Assembly (NCBI RefSeq): GCF_029784155.1
Contig: NC_073693.1
Coordinates: 352,365,117 to 352,429,116, forward strand
Length of the DNA stretch: 64,000 nucleotides
Direction: 5' to 3'
Source of the DNA: Uranotaenia lowii
Lineage: Eukaryota > Arthropoda > Insecta > Diptera > Culicidae
Shown: positions 11,031 through 23,295 of the stretch, in pieces
How positions within the stretch are numbered: position 1 is the first letter of the stretch
Layout of the letters: each line of letters opens with the position of its first letter
The notes under the pieces: generated by a model
Told to the model about the DNA's origin: nothing
The model's database searches: none
What the model saw: only the letters and a program-made list of their open reading frames with translations
Translations under genes and position numbers: made by a program

Positions 11031-12550
11031 TGGTGATTACAAAACAGCCGGAGCGCAGTTAACGAAATCGTCAGTCAATCGACGTCGATCGAATCCCTCT
11101 GATTGCAATTTTTATCGTACTAAAATCGATACAAACAGACTGCTCGAGGATGATGATGATGGTTGTTGTCATAATTGTCAATTCGTGCCCGGACGGTTTA
11201 ACGATTCATCTCTCCCTTCTGGCTCCAAACAACAGCAGTATGTTGCCAACAGAGTAATTATCGACTGTCCGAAAGTGTTTTATCGAGCAGCAGCAGCAAC
11301 TACAGCTAAGGACGGGTAATTGTGTATCTGCTGGTTTATTGTTGAAAATTGCAGCACGTCCCCGGATTTTAACGATCACCGTGTGAATTATGCACTTATG
11401 GCCCCATCAATTTGGATTTATGGCTAGCACCAGATTGAAATTATCAACCTGTATTCGCAAATGCAGTACAAAGTTGTTTAAAATGAAGATAAAAATCGAA
11501 AAAGGAATGAAAAAAGATCAACAAAGAACGAAGAAAAAAAAGATCAACGAAGAAGAAAGAAGAAAAATAAAAAATAAATTCAAAAGGAAGAATGAAGAAA
11601 AAACCAACGAAGTATGAAGAAGGAAGAAGGAAGAAGGAAGAAGGAAGAAGGAAGAAGGAAGAAGGAAGAAGGAAGAAGGAAGAAGGAAGAAGGAAGAAGG
11701 AAGAAGGAAGAAGGAAGAAGGAAGAAGGAAAAAGAAAGCAGGAAGAAAGTTGAGTAAAAAAAAAACAAACTAAAAATTACTCGAATTTCAAAACATAAAT
11801 ATCATAAGATTCGAAGCAAAATAAACACATCAAACAAAATGGCACCCGGTAAATAAAAGAAAATAAGATAATATGAAATATGGCCATCAAAGTCGAAACG
11901 AAATTGTTCTCCCAAAGTTATTGCTGTGCGAGTGCTCTCGTAAAGCTGCCGGAATGCCTGTTTATTTGTGTGTGATTTTATCGCTCAATTTGTTGTCGGG
12001 CGACGCGAATTCACTTCAGGTATTTTTCTGGGCACACAGGATATCGAGTGGTTGTTTCCTCAATGAGAGAGAGAAAAAAAGCCTATAAAACAGAAACAAT
12101 AATAACAATCCTACTCAATATTTATGGAGTGCCAGATGCGTGATGTCGTTTACACATTTATCGCCTTTATTTGGGGCATTTAGAATAAAGTTAAAGAGAG
12201 TTTTGAATATTGACAGTCAAAATATAAAACTATTAAGGCCGTAGGCAGAACTGTTTGGAGAAGGTCGTTTATGTGATTTATGAGATATGAGATCGAACTG
12301 AAATGACTAAAAGTGGTTGAAAATTAAATAAAACTTACGTTACTTATAATAATGAGAATGTTTTAATTAAAAAAATTCAGAAAAAAATCGTTCAATTTTA
12401 GCAACATTCGATTTTGGCAAAACCAATCCTCTGCTCTCCGCTGTGAGGTGGAAAATTGTATAAATTTAAATGAAAAAAAACGGAACAGAATCTGTTCAGG
12501 AATGCCCCTGACGGCTTGCGCGATAGCATCAGATTTTCTTTACGAAATAA
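11031..12550. other. Unique sequence with short low-complexity tract, no gene recognised
   Basis: The 11031-11370 part is balanced in composition and includes CAG and GAT triplet runs. 11873-12088 holds a 71-codon open frame (plus strand) without a recognisable domain, and its hydrophobic middle is too short to interpret. I see no splice-consistent gene structure. It may be intronic or regulatory DNA. Confidence 0.35.
11606..11735. repeat. 7-bp purine repeat (GAAGAAG)n
   Basis: About 18 copies of a GAAGAAG/GGAAGAA unit on the plus strand, all purine. It is flanked on the left by an A/G-rich stretch from about 11480. The polypurine strand could adopt triplex-type structures. Confidence 0.9.
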
Positions 12551-12854
12551 ATTAACTTACTCATTCCGAAACATTACAAACTTAGTGGACTGTATATTGA
12601 CTTCAAGCAATTTAGACTTAATTACATTTATGGACTTCCGACAAACACTGGTCCCTTGGACCTCTGACACTGGCCATATAGGCTTCTGACTCTGGCCCTG
12701 TGGCCTCCGATGAACCTTACTTGCTCCGATGGTGGTTGGATGGGAAAAGAGATGACTCGTACTCAGAGCGAAGGTTGATTTGTACATCTGACAGGGATTC
12801 ATCACACATTTTTCTTCAGGGGGATTCTTAAAGCGACGGTGTGGCTACTGGTAA

Positions 12855-13045
12855 AATACTTCAAACGGCAGGATATTTCAAATGGAGGACTTTTAACAGG
12901 GCGAAATTTTTCAGCAGATGGGATACTTAAAATATGTCATACTTCAGACGATAACTTCAACCGATATGGTAACTTCAAACGATAGGGTTCCTTCAATCGA
13001 TAGGGTTAATTTGAATGCTACGAGGTAATCTCAAACGACTTGAAC
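12855..13045. repeat. Degenerate ~20-bp repeat around CTTCAAACGATAGGG
   Basis: Phrases such as ACTTCAAACG, ACTTCAGACGATA, ACTTCAACCGATATGG, ACTTCAAACGATAGGG and CCTTCAATCGATAGGG follow each other at roughly 20-bp spacing. The tract lies just beyond the broken end of the Pao/BEL fragment and may be part of its LTR or an unrelated diverged minisatellite. Confidence 0.45.
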
Positions 13046-13415
13046 ATTAACACTTTCTGATTCTCAATACGGTATGCTTCTTCAGACAATGAGATGCTTC
13101 AAGCTTTTCGGGAGAACTTCAAACAATATGAATTGAAATGAGCATAGCTCTTGCGGACTTCAATTAAACCATGCAGCCTTGAGGCTTTCATGCAAAACTT
13201 AATAACCTTCAGTGAATCTTAAAAAGATGTAAGAGTGGAGTTCACTTCGAGTTTGTTTGTTTACTTAAAGGCTGAATAAAAGGGAGTTGAGCATTCTTAG
13301 GGTGTTGGGAACCTGAGTAACATTATATTCGTGTATCTATTCGACTTTACTGAGGCATTAGAGATTTCGGACTCATTCTACACAACATTTTCCTCAATGA
13401 ATTCTCAGACTGAAT

Positions 13416-14790
13416 TCACCAATTCTGACATAGCATATCTGACGCAAACTGACGCATTCTAGGGTAGGGCAACGACAAAACGTTCCGCTTCATTTCTGAC
13501 TGTGGGTTCTTCAATTCATTTTCAGCTCTTAAAGTGACAGGCTTCCAGCTCGTACAACCATTTGAGTTGCTTCTGTAGTTCCTTAAGGTGTAAACTAAAT
13601 TGTATGACACGTTTTGCGGAGAATCGACTATTCGACTCGACACAATCCAACCGAAAACAGAGTTGTGAAGCGTGGGACCATTCTTCGTGACCTTTTTTCG
13701 TTCATTCTTCAACAAATCCAAGTAATACTCGGCACCAATGACGACATCGATCCGCTTTGATTCGTGGAAGTAAGGATCAGCTAGCAAAGAGGAATCGGGA
13801 ATCGACATGGGCGAAGGATCAAACGATGTTGTGGGAATTTTTAGCTTAGGTTTTGGCAAAACGAAGAACTGCATAGTTCTTAGGAATCTCGAGATTTTTG
13901 GCGAACGTGAACAGACTTCAGCATGTATGGTCTTCGTTGATGCTGACTCAGACGACCCAATACCCTGGACTGACAAAAACGTGGGTGTTTCTTCGAGCTT
14001 CAGTTTTCTCGAAAACTCCTCTGTCCTCAGACAATGTTGCGAACAAGAGTCCAACAGGGCTCTGGCTACCAGAGCGTTACCGTAGCGGTCTTTGATCTTG
14101 ATGAGAGCGGTAGGAAGTGTGGTGGTTGTGTTGTGTGGTTGTGTTTGGTGAATTGTGTGTTGCATTTAGTGGTTGAGTGTGTGATTCCGTAACTATTGGC
14201 ATGGTTTGTTGTCTTTGCTGTTGATAGGCTTGCTGTGGATTAATATGGGTGCTTTCTTGAATAGGTTGTGCGTTTGACAGTTGACTGAGTCTCGGATTCG
14301 ACGGATTTGGAACGGAGGATCGCGTAGCATGCAACATAGTGTGATGCTTTTGTTGGCACAACCGACAACTGCTACGAGTGCAGTTCGTCGCAAAATGACC
14401 AGGCTGCAGGCAATTTCGGCAGACTCGACTTCGATTGGCGGCTTCAACACGTTCTGATATCTTCAATCGAAGGAATCTCTGACAGTGAAACGGCGAGTGC
14501 CACATTTCGCTACAGAATGGACACTGGTTTGAAGACTTAAACGTTGTGTAGCTCACTGATTGACCTCTTGGCTGATGATGATCTGCGACATTGAAGCGGG
14601 GTTCGGTGGCTGGAGCAACTGACTGCAGAACGGAGCAGTAGCTGCGCAAAAACTTCCTCATGTCCTCGTATTTCGGTACTTCTTTGCTGTTGTGTTGAGT
14701 TTCCCAGTTCCTTAGAGTGACAGAGTCTAGTCGCGTGTGCAGCATGTGCGCTAGAATGGTGCTCCAGCCATCAGTGTCTTCGCCGACCTT
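13416..14790 (-). pseudogene. Pao/BEL LTR-retrotransposon Gag-protease fragment, frameshifted and truncated
   Basis: Read on the minus strand from the assembly gap, the frame is already open. It gives a Gag C-terminal part (HMLHTRLDSVTLRNWE at about 14750-14700), then two cysteine-histidine clusters, CPFCSEMWHSPFHC (about 14527-14485) and CRNCLQPGHFATNC with CRLCQQKHH (about 14425-14340). A frame change in the overlap 14077-14165 leads to the protease-like segment with ALLDSCSQHCLR (about 14055-14020) and DVVIGAEYYLDLL. These are the hallmarks of Pao/BEL Gag (DUF1759-type) and its aspartic protease (DUF1758-type). The usual DSG active-site triplet reads DSC here. Coding ends at 13416, and no reverse transcriptase or integrase follows. 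The 5' part lies in or beyond the gap. Confidence 0.75.
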
Positions 14791-15290
14791 NNNNNNNNNN
14801 NNNNNNNNNNNNNNNNNNNNNNNNNNNNNNNNNNNNNNNNNNNNNNNNNNNNNNNNNNNNNNNNNNNNNNNNNNNNNNNNNNNNNNNNNNNNNNNNNNNN
14901 NNNNNNNNNNNNNNNNNNNNNNNNNNNNNNNNNNNNNNNNNNNNNNNNNNNNNNNNNNNNNNNNNNNNNNNNNNNNNNNNNNNNNNNNNNNNNNNNNNNN
15001 NNNNNNNNNNNNNNNNNNNNNNNNNNNNNNNNNNNNNNNNNNNNNNNNNNNNNNNNNNNNNNNNNNNNNNNNNNNNNNNNNNNNNNNNNNNNNNNNNNNN
15101 NNNNNNNNNNNNNNNNNNNNNNNNNNNNNNNNNNNNNNNNNNNNNNNNNNNNNNNNNNNNNNNNNNNNNNNNNNNNNNNNNNNNNNNNNNNNNNNNNNNN
15201 NNNNNNNNNNNNNNNNNNNNNNNNNNNNNNNNNNNNNNNNNNNNNNNNNNNNNNNNNNNNNNNNNNNNNNNNNNNNNNNNNNNNNNNNNN
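14791..15290. other. Assembly gap (500 N)
   Basis: Exactly 500 unknown bases, a typical placeholder length, so the true distance is unknown. It truncates the Pao/BEL Gag frame on its 5' side; the sequence beyond (15291 on) does not continue that frame. Confidence 1.
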
Positions 15291-15648
15291 AAAGTTAAAG
15301 TTGAAAAATAGATCTTCATTTTTGTCATATCCTTTGATTGCGTCATGTTTATTTTAATCAGTTGCTCAAGAAAATACAAAAATATTCAAATTATAGTTTA
15401 AAATTGTTTTTCCGTGTTCATTATTTACTTACCCAACGATACATATTCATTATAGTTAATCTCATTGAGCATCTTGAAAAGACGCTGTTTTTAATTTTTT
15501 TGAATCTATGAAACTAGTTTTTTTTACGAAGAAGATTTTCAGTTACGGGTTTTTAAGTCGAGTATTTTTCAAATTATTTTTTTTGCAGAACGAATGTTCT
15601 TTTTCATAACTCAGCTATTTAAAATATGAATACAGTATAAAGATCTAT
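15291..15648. other. AT-rich sequence, nothing recognised
   Basis: A short AT-rich spacer between the assembly gap and the next TIR element. No open frame or repeat of note. Confidence 0.4.
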
Positions 15649-16212
15649 CCCAGCAAACATTTTTGTAGGTATATTCCTCAACAACTTTGTTATACGTTTT
15701 ATATACATTATAGAATGATCGTATGAAACACGAAAAAACAGCATTTACCTACCAAAGTGGAGGCAATATACATACAAATTTTCAACTTCTGGCTAAAGCG
15801 ATAAGAGTATACGATTTCGACACCATATTCATACGTACTGAAAGAATGCAAGAGAGTACAGGTTTTTTCTCTCAACGCATGCGAACTGTTGCCATATTTG
15901 CTGCCTCTGTCATTGGGCAATTCTTGCAAATACACCATCTGATTTTGAGCAATCTGGTTGCACTGCTGGTCGCAAAGAGAACAACAAAGCTGTTCTCTCT
16001 TTTGACCCACGCGGGAGAAAGCACAGGAACGAATTCGTCTTCAAAATCTGCAAACATGGCGGACTTTTTATCATATCCGATTTAAACCATTTAATACGAC
16101 TTCGAGTAACGATTTTTACGACATTTTACTTGCGTTAGTTGGAATAACGATTCGCAGTAACGTTTTTAATGACTTGAGTTATCATTTTCAATGCGATTTC
16201 ATGTTTGCTGGG
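15649..16212. mobile_element. TIR element with CCCAGCAAACAT termini, copy 1 (564 bp)
   Basis: The left end CCCAGCAAACAT is matched by ATGTTTGCTGGG on the right. The inverted match even extends 5 bases outward (TCTAT / ATAGA), making 17 bp. Subterminal phrases such as ATACGATTT and TATCATTTCNATNCGATTTCATG are shared with copy 2 at 17167-17774. The 120-codon open frame inside (15723-16085) has no recognisable domain and is probably fortuitous. Confidence 0.6.
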
Positions 16213-17166
16213 ATAGAGCGCAAGCCGGTTTTAAAATTGAGTCAAATTTGAACTGGGATGCCCATGTAATGCAACAATGTGGTAAAATATATTCCTCGCT
16301 AAAATATCCAAAATATAATGAAAACTTCCTGGAGGGGGCTAGAGGTTCTCTCATATAAAAGTAATAAGTCTTCCTAACTAGAGAACTGATCAAACAAATC
16401 AAACCATACTTGGCATGGGTGAGTACTTGGATTTGAGGAATATTTCAAAGAATATTTGGTACCCCTTCCACCTTCCAGTGGGTAGATAGAGAACTAATCA
16501 AGCTAATGGAACTAAATTTGACAAGGGAGGGTAGTGGAATACGAGAAATGGTTCTATGATTATTTCAGACCCCTCCCTCCTTCCAGTGAAGATGCAGGAA
16601 GGAAAAGGGGGGCTTTCATACTTTTTTTTATTGCATAACTTGAAAACTATTCGAGAAATGGAACCAAATTTGGCTTGGAAGGGTATTTGGGTACAATAAA
16701 TAGTTCTATGAATATTTGGTACCCCTCCCTCCTTCCAGTGCGAAGATTGAAAGTAGGGAGGGAGCTCTTTTCCAACTTTCAGCATTACTTGAAAACTAAT
16801 CTAGCAAATGGAACCAAATTTGGCGTGGGAAGGTATTTGATTACGAGAAATGGTTCTACGATATTTTGAGAACCTTCCAGTCGGAAATTCTCAAGGAGAA
16901 GGGTGCTCTCTTACAGTTTTTACATCACCTTACCTTACTCAGGAAATGGACCAAAATTTAGCTAGGGAGGGTATTCTGAGCTATAGGTGATAGGAAGGGG
17001 AAAGGGGGGTCTCTTTACAATTTTTCGCATAACTCGAGAACTAATCGAGTAAAAGGAAACAACTTGGCATGGGAAGGCATTTGGATACGTAAAATGTTTA
17101 TTTGCTTATTTAAGACTTCTTTCTCCTTCAATTGAGGATACAGCTAGGGAAGACGAAAGCTCACAA

Positions 17167-17774
17167 CCCAGCAAACATTTAAGAGAGTATATCGCAGGAA
17201 CAACAGAATTATTCAAACAAATAGACCAATTGAAAAGATTGTATTAAACTTACCAAAATAGCATATAGGTACAAAAATGGAGGAGATATATCTACAATGA
17301 CAAGATTTTAACGTTTCGATTTTCCCACAAAAAGCAAAATATACGATTTTAAGTAATTTGAGTAAAACGAAAAAAAAAACTTCCCCGACAGAGATTTGAA
17401 CTCCAGTCCTCTGAGTTGGCTGTCCGGTATCTTACCACGATGCCAACTCATCAATTGATATGATTCGCGCTACAGCTCTATATCTAAGATTTTCGGTTCA
17501 CGAACCGGTTAAAGGAAGAAAGAAGGAAGGATCGCTCATTTATCGTAAATCAGTTCACTCAAATCGTAAATGTCGAATTAGCATATTCTCACCTATTTGG
17601 AGACATATTCATGAATTGACTAAACTGCTATCCGATTCAACTTTTTTTGGGCAAAACTTGTTGTAAATGAATAATTGAAAATCACTCAATACCAACTTGC
17701 TTACGATGGTTGTTGAGAATGTCTTCATATTCGATTTGGATTATCATTTCTATTACGATTTCATGTTAGCTGGG
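17167..17774. mobile_element. TIR element with CCCAGCAAACAT termini, copy 2 (608 bp)
   Basis: It begins CCCAGCAAACAT and ends ATGTTAGCTGGG (one mismatch). It sits inside the ~150-bp tandem repeat and is flanked by two near-identical ~92-bp direct copies (about 17076-17166 and 17776-17867), much more alike than other units of the array. It contains a tRNA-like sequence on the minus strand (17383-17456). Confidence 0.6.
17383..17456 (-). pseudogene. tRNA-like sequence with A and B boxes
   Basis: On the minus strand, TGGCATCGTGGTAAG fits an A box and GAGTTCAAATCTC fits a B box at tRNA-like spacing. A run of nine T follows directly (plus-strand A-run at 17371-17379), as for polymerase III termination. 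The acceptor 5' strand does not pair with the 3' strand, so it is not a working tRNA. It is probably the promoter head of a tRNA-derived SINE, or a tRNA pseudogene captured by the surrounding TIR element. Confidence 0.5.
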
Positions 17775-18790
17775 AAGCATTTGGGTACATAAAATGGTTA
17801 TTTGCTTATTTGAGACTTCTTTCTCCTTCAATTGGGGATACAGTTAGGGAAGACGAAAGCTCACAAACGATTGTTTTGCATAAACAGAGAACTTATCTAA
17901 CAAATAGAACCAAATATGACAGGGGAACAATCAATCGAGCAAATGTTACAGAATTTGGCATTTGAATACACGAAATGTTTGATCTTGATCCCCTTCTCCC
18001 AGGTAGGGGATCATTAGGAAGAGGGGCTCCGATACAAGTTTTATATCATAACTCGACAACTAATAAAGTAAACGAAACCAAGTTTGGCATGAGGGGGTAT
18101 TCGAGCATAAGAAATGATTTTTCGGTGGTTTAGCACCCCTCCTTCTATTCAGTGGAACGATAAATAGTGGGTAAAGGGTCACTCATACAATTTTTACAAT
18201 AAACAAAAAAAATGGCATGGGAGCATATCTGTTTACGGGCAATATTTCTTCGATGGTTTGAGACCAACTTCTCTTGCCAGAGGGGAGATGTAAAGTGGGG
18301 AGAAGGTCACATATATTTCGGATTTCTCGAGAATTTATCGAGAATGGAGCCATATATGACATGGGATCGTATTTGTATACAAGAAGTGTTTTTCTGATGT
18401 TATGAAACCTAATCATTTATCTCCATTAGGGATAAAGGAATGGGGAAGGGGGTCACTCTTACAATTTGAATAATAATTCGAAAACAAATAGGTAAAATAA
18501 ATGCCCGTGACTTTATTTTGTAACAAAAATGTTTCTATAACGCCCTCTCCACATTAAAAAAGAACAGCAAAGATTCCAAATATGAAAAAATATTTTGGCA
18601 TAAGTTATAAACTAAGGAAGCAAAGAAATCCAGTGTCATATAAACGATTAAAACACGGATTAAAAAAGCATTTAAATGATTTTGAAATTGAATTAAAAAT
18701 TTAGTACAAATAAATGCAAAGTTTATTAACTAGGTACCACAAATTTCAATAATTTTTGGAAGGTGAAGCAAAGCACACCGGGTCAGCTAG

Positions 18791-21481
18791 TCAACTATTA
18801 AGTTAAATTATTATTTAGATATTTTTCTGTAAATCAGGACAAATCAGTTTATTTTACAGACCATTTTTTCAAAATCTGCACAATCAGCACAAGCGTTTTT
18901 GAAAAATCGGGAAGGTATCTCGAAAATCAGGACGAATCCTGAAAAATCAGGACACCTGGCACCTCTGCATTCTGATGGCATTCGCGTCGAATAAACATGT
19001 TATGTGAACGCCTTAGTCCTTAGGGATGAATAACACGATAGTGTTAAAATCCCAGAAAAAAGAACAAACAAACGTGAACGCCTTAGTATATGCAACCAAA
19101 GTGAGCCTCTTCTTGGTTGAACTGCAGTTCATATAGGAAAACACCATTTAAATGTCATCTTAACCGAAAATAATCATCGGTTCAATAAGTTTAGCTATTG
19201 TTTTCATAACTTAACTACAAATTTGATCCTTATAGATTTTTTTTCAAGAAATCAGGACCATTCAGGACATTTTAAAGACAAATTTTCAAAAATCAGGACA
19301 ATTTGATAGTTTTTCGAAAATTAGGACAGTTTCAAGGCACATGGCACCTCTGAGAAAGCTCCGAAAAAAATACTTTCATTTCTGTCACCAGATAGCGATA
19401 TTCGCGTCTTTTGTTTTCTCGTTAAGTGGTGTATATACACAGTATTAAATAATTACATGTTATAACCTGCAAATAAATGGAACAAGTTATTTCTACTAAA
19501 TTTACATGACTTATGACGTAATGTAAATTCCCGAAACGAGAAAAATGACATTGTAAATTTACATGACCATAACAATGAAACCGTTCCTGCTCATTATTCC
19601 TTTTTAGTTTTTGAATTATTATTTTATCAACTTCTAGTCATCAGCCTTGTAACAAAGCATGAAAATGATTAAAAAGATGTTCATAATGGTTTACCTAACC
19701 GAAATCCACGAGCTCCAGATTTTAAATGGCATTTTCTTGGCGCATCAAATCGAACTTGCTCCTTCTCGGTCAGCCGTTCGGTGTTTGTTTGTGAAACGAT
19801 CTTGCTACAGGGTGTATCTAAATTTTCTTTTAGTTTCGTTAATACTTTTCGGATGGATGATTTTGAAAACAATTTTTCATTACTTTTCAATATAGGTAGC
19901 ACTTAGTTTATCTAGATTTCTTTTTTATTAATAATACTTGTTATTTGTTACTTGTACAATGAAATGTCCTTTGCAAAATGGTGGAATGTGAGGAAGGGGT
20001 AATGAAGCTTGTAATTTGTTGTATAAATATTAAACAATTCAAAACGATTCACTTGTATTTAAATCCAAGGACCTGATTTTCTTGAATTCACAAGTTTAAA
20101 CTTAAATCGAAGAATAAAGAAAAAAAAGCTTTATTTTGCTGAATCTTTTGTAACATCAAATTGAGATATGGTTGACTTTTTTGTGCAATATTTATTTAAA
20201 CCAAAAGTTTGACTACTTCTTTGTATTCATTTTCAATGGTTAGATTTCGTATCAATGTTATGGGTTAGAGTTATTCCAATTTTTTTAAAAATATTATGAA
20301 TCAAAGACAAGAGGTGAACTGTTGCTTAGAACAAAATATCACTTCTCCAATAAAGTCTACAAAATTCTATCGAGTAATATACCATTTTTAAAATGTTTTT
20401 TTACAATAAGCAATTAAACATAATTTGGTTTTGGTGAAAAAAGTTAAAAGGATTTCACTTTTTCAAATTTATTAAAATTGTCAAACAATAAGAAACACCC
20501 TGTGCGCGACAGCAACGTTTCTGATTCCAAACGTCGTTTCAAGCAAAAGTCATGTAAAATTACAACAAATTGACCCGAATGAGGAAACGCATGGTTTTTT
20601 TCAGGGCTGCGTTATAATATACAATACATCTGACCGAATTTTAAATGAAATTATATTTTACATCAAATGTAAAACTCAGGTTTTTTTTGTGTGTAGGTAA
20701 AAGTAAATCTGCTGTACTGCCGCTTCTTTCATAACAGTCCCATATGCGAAAACAAGCAAGCGAGAAAATCAGCTTTTTCTGTTTTGGAGTATATTTTTAA
20801 ATTATGACTACAACTTTCAGCATAAACGAAAATCGTTTAATGGAATGTGTTCTAGGTTGTCATTGGGCTATTGGTGAGGTTGAGGTCGGGAGCACCCTTT
20901 TTTTATTTCTTATGGAACTATAATGCGAGCATATTCGAGACTTTTTTCAAATCAACTCGCATAACAGTCCCATACAGAATAAGTTTTGCTCACTGAGCTA
21001 CTTTCTTTGACTAAATTCGATCACTTTTGAACTTATTAATGCAGTTATCAGAAATAGAATCATAATTTAACAAAAATATCGTGAATTCCAAATTGTAAAT
21101 GGAATCTTATCATAATTTTAAGTTGTATCTTATAGTTTATCTCACAGGAAGACAGTTCTTCCTTATTTTGTGCCTGCCTTCTTAAACAAGTGTGTATAGT
21201 TATTTCGACATCAAGAGAGTTGAATCTTTCTTCAATTACTTCAAACAAAAATCACAGATTATTTCACCGAAAGAACCATAGTAAAGTAACTAAATCCGTG
21301 GTTTTTCACATATGGAACTGTTATACGGGTATATTTCATATGGGTCATCCATGAGCTGATTTTTTTTTCGAAATTTTTAGAACAAAATCTATTTTTTTAA
21401 TGTTTTATAAGTATTTAAGCCCTATGTTCAAAATGACGAACTGTCAGGTTACATGAAAAAGAGAAAATTCGTATGGGAATG
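18791..21481. other. AT-rich MITE debris, no gene seen
   Basis: Two related stretches (about 18880-18968 and 19245-19355) repeat AAATCAGGACA-type phrases and end in GGCACCTCTG, which reads like a hAT-type terminus (CAGAGGTGCC) in reverse. A possible TIR pair ACAGGGTGTATCT (19806) / ACACCCTGTG (20496) and another, ATAACAGTCCCATATG (20730) / CATATGGAACTGTTAT (21310), suggest two further MITEs of about 700 and 600 bp. None has a verified target duplication. Confidence 0.35.
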
Positions 21482-21485
21482 TTAA

Positions 21486-23295
21486 CACTAAACATACCGA
21501 CACTTTGTATATACCTATTCATACCGCGAGCGGTCAAATAACGGCAAACACCGTTTTCGCTAAAACTCCCTTGATTCTCAACCGATTTCTACCAAATTTA
21601 AAGTTTTGAAAAGCTTATAATTCAACTCAAATATGTTTCTCAGACAATTTTCAACTACAATCAATAACTTTAAAGTTATTTACAGTACAAGAAAAATTTT
21701 ATGAAAAAACATGCTTCAGGACAAAGGTTGTAAATCAGTTATTAAGTGCTCGAAAAAAATTTCACTTAGTGCCTGAGAAAGCTGAAGTTAGAAGCTATAT
21801 GTTGCACATATGAAAAAATTTTTTGAAAATTTTCTAAGATCATGGCGACAAAAAATGTAAAAAAGTTGTGTAAAACCCGTACTTTTCATTCAATCAACTG
21901 CCAAAGCTGTTCCTGTAACAGTAGAAAATTTTGAAAAAGTGAATTGAAAAGTAGACGTAATTTGCCACATTTTGGCATCTTTACATTTTTAAAATACTAA
22001 ATACATAATTTTTGACGGCTTTTCAAAGGTAGTTGTTTGCGAACTTTTTATGAATCTGGATTTTCTGAGACAATCCCTATACCCAAATTCAGCTTTGCAC
22101 TGGATTTTGAGTACGTTAACGTATAGTTTAGGCAATAAAACTATATGCAAAAGAAAGCAAATTTCATGCCGGTTCTAGTGATGTAACTGCATTGGCGGTG
22201 CAATGCTTTACAAAAATATAATAAATATATTTCTGAAAGTAAAACTAGAAAATTTGAGCTAATGCTTGTTTGTTTTTTCGTTTCTTTTCATCCGTCTTCG
22301 TGTGCAAAATAGCTTTGAGATATTACCACCCACTGCGCCCGTCTGCCAAGCAAGAATTTGCGCTGACTTTTCAAGATTCAGAAACTACTTCACTGTTTTA
22401 TTTATCATATTTTTGCTAAGCATTGCACCGCCAATGCAGTTACACCACTGGAACCGGTATGAAATAAGCTTTCTTTTGCATATAGTTTTATTGCTTAAAC
22501 CTTACGTTAACGTACTCAAAATCCAGTGCAAAGCTGAGCTTAGGTGTAGGAATTGTCTTAGAAAATCCAAATTGATAAAAAGTTCGAAAAACAGCTACAT
22601 TTGAAAAGTCGTCATAAATTATGTACTTCGTATTTAAAAAAATCTAAAGATGCCAAAATGTGACAAATTACGTCTTCTTTTCAATTCACTTTTTCAAAAT
22701 TTTCTACTGTAACAGGAACAGCTTTGGCGGTTGATTGGTTGAAAAGTACGGGTTTTACACAACTTTTTTACATTTTTTGTGACCATGATCTTAGAAAATT
22801 TTCAAAAAAATTTTCCATATGTGCAACATACAGCTTCTAACTTCAGCTTTCTCAGGCACTAAGTGAAATTTTTTTTGAGCACTTAATAACTGATTTACAA
22901 CCTTTTTCCTGAAGCATGTTTTTTCATAAAATTTTTCTTGTACTGTAAATAACTTTAAAGTTATTGGTTGTAGCTGAAAATTGTCTGAGAAACATATTTG
23001 AGTCGAATTATAAGCTTTTCAAAACTTTAAATTTGGTAGAAATCGGTTGAGAAACAAGGGAGTTTTAGCGAAAACGGTGTTTGCCGTCATTTGACCGCTC
23101 GCGGTATGAATAGGTATACCACATACGTTATTCGAGAACCGTAACACTTAAAAAAAATTTAAAAACGCAAAAATACTTGCATTTCAAAAACAAAAATAGT
23201 CCTGTCGTTAAATTTGCGAAAAAACAATTATATAAGGCGTAATCATCGTTTAAAGTTCAAAAACCGTCATTTGACCGCTTCCGGTACGTTTAGTG
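21486..23295. mobile_element. piggyBac-like non-autonomous foldback element (1.81 kb)
   Basis: TTAA stands at 21482-21485 and 23296-23299, the target duplication typical of piggyBac elements. Inside it the ends read CACTAAACATACCG and, reversed, CACTAAACGTACCG (14 bp, one mismatch). Within are long inverted arms, about 21509-22231 and 22397-23118, with only about 165 bp between them. Examples of mirrored phrases are CCGCGAGCGGTCAAAT, ACTTTAAAGTTATT and CATTGGCGGTGCAATGC. The motif GACCGCT next to a CGGTA end occurs once on the left and twice on the right. There is no transposase; the 112-codon frame across the loop is not recognisable. Confidence 0.7.

Larger units (their letters stand above)
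16213..18790 (+). mobile_element. Helitron-like element with internal ~150-bp tandem repeats
   Basis: From about 16380 to 18500 diverged units repeat. Each carries phrases like AACTAATCGAGNAAATGGAAC, AAATTTGGCATGGGAGGG, GAGAAATGGTTCTATGAT and CCCCTCCCTCCTTCCAGTG, then a G-rich run and a CATAACTCGAGAA-type restart. After 18518 the sequence matches the window's first 342 bp and ends in GTCAGCTAG followed by T at 18790, a Helitron-like terminus. A TIR element (17167-17774) is inserted in one unit. The 5' end is not identified, and no helicase coding is present. Confidence 0.5.

Noticed and set aside
11873..12088. 71-codon open frame as a small secreted protein
   Set aside because: The hydrophobic stretch is internal and preceded by charged residues; no convincing signal peptide or cysteine pattern.
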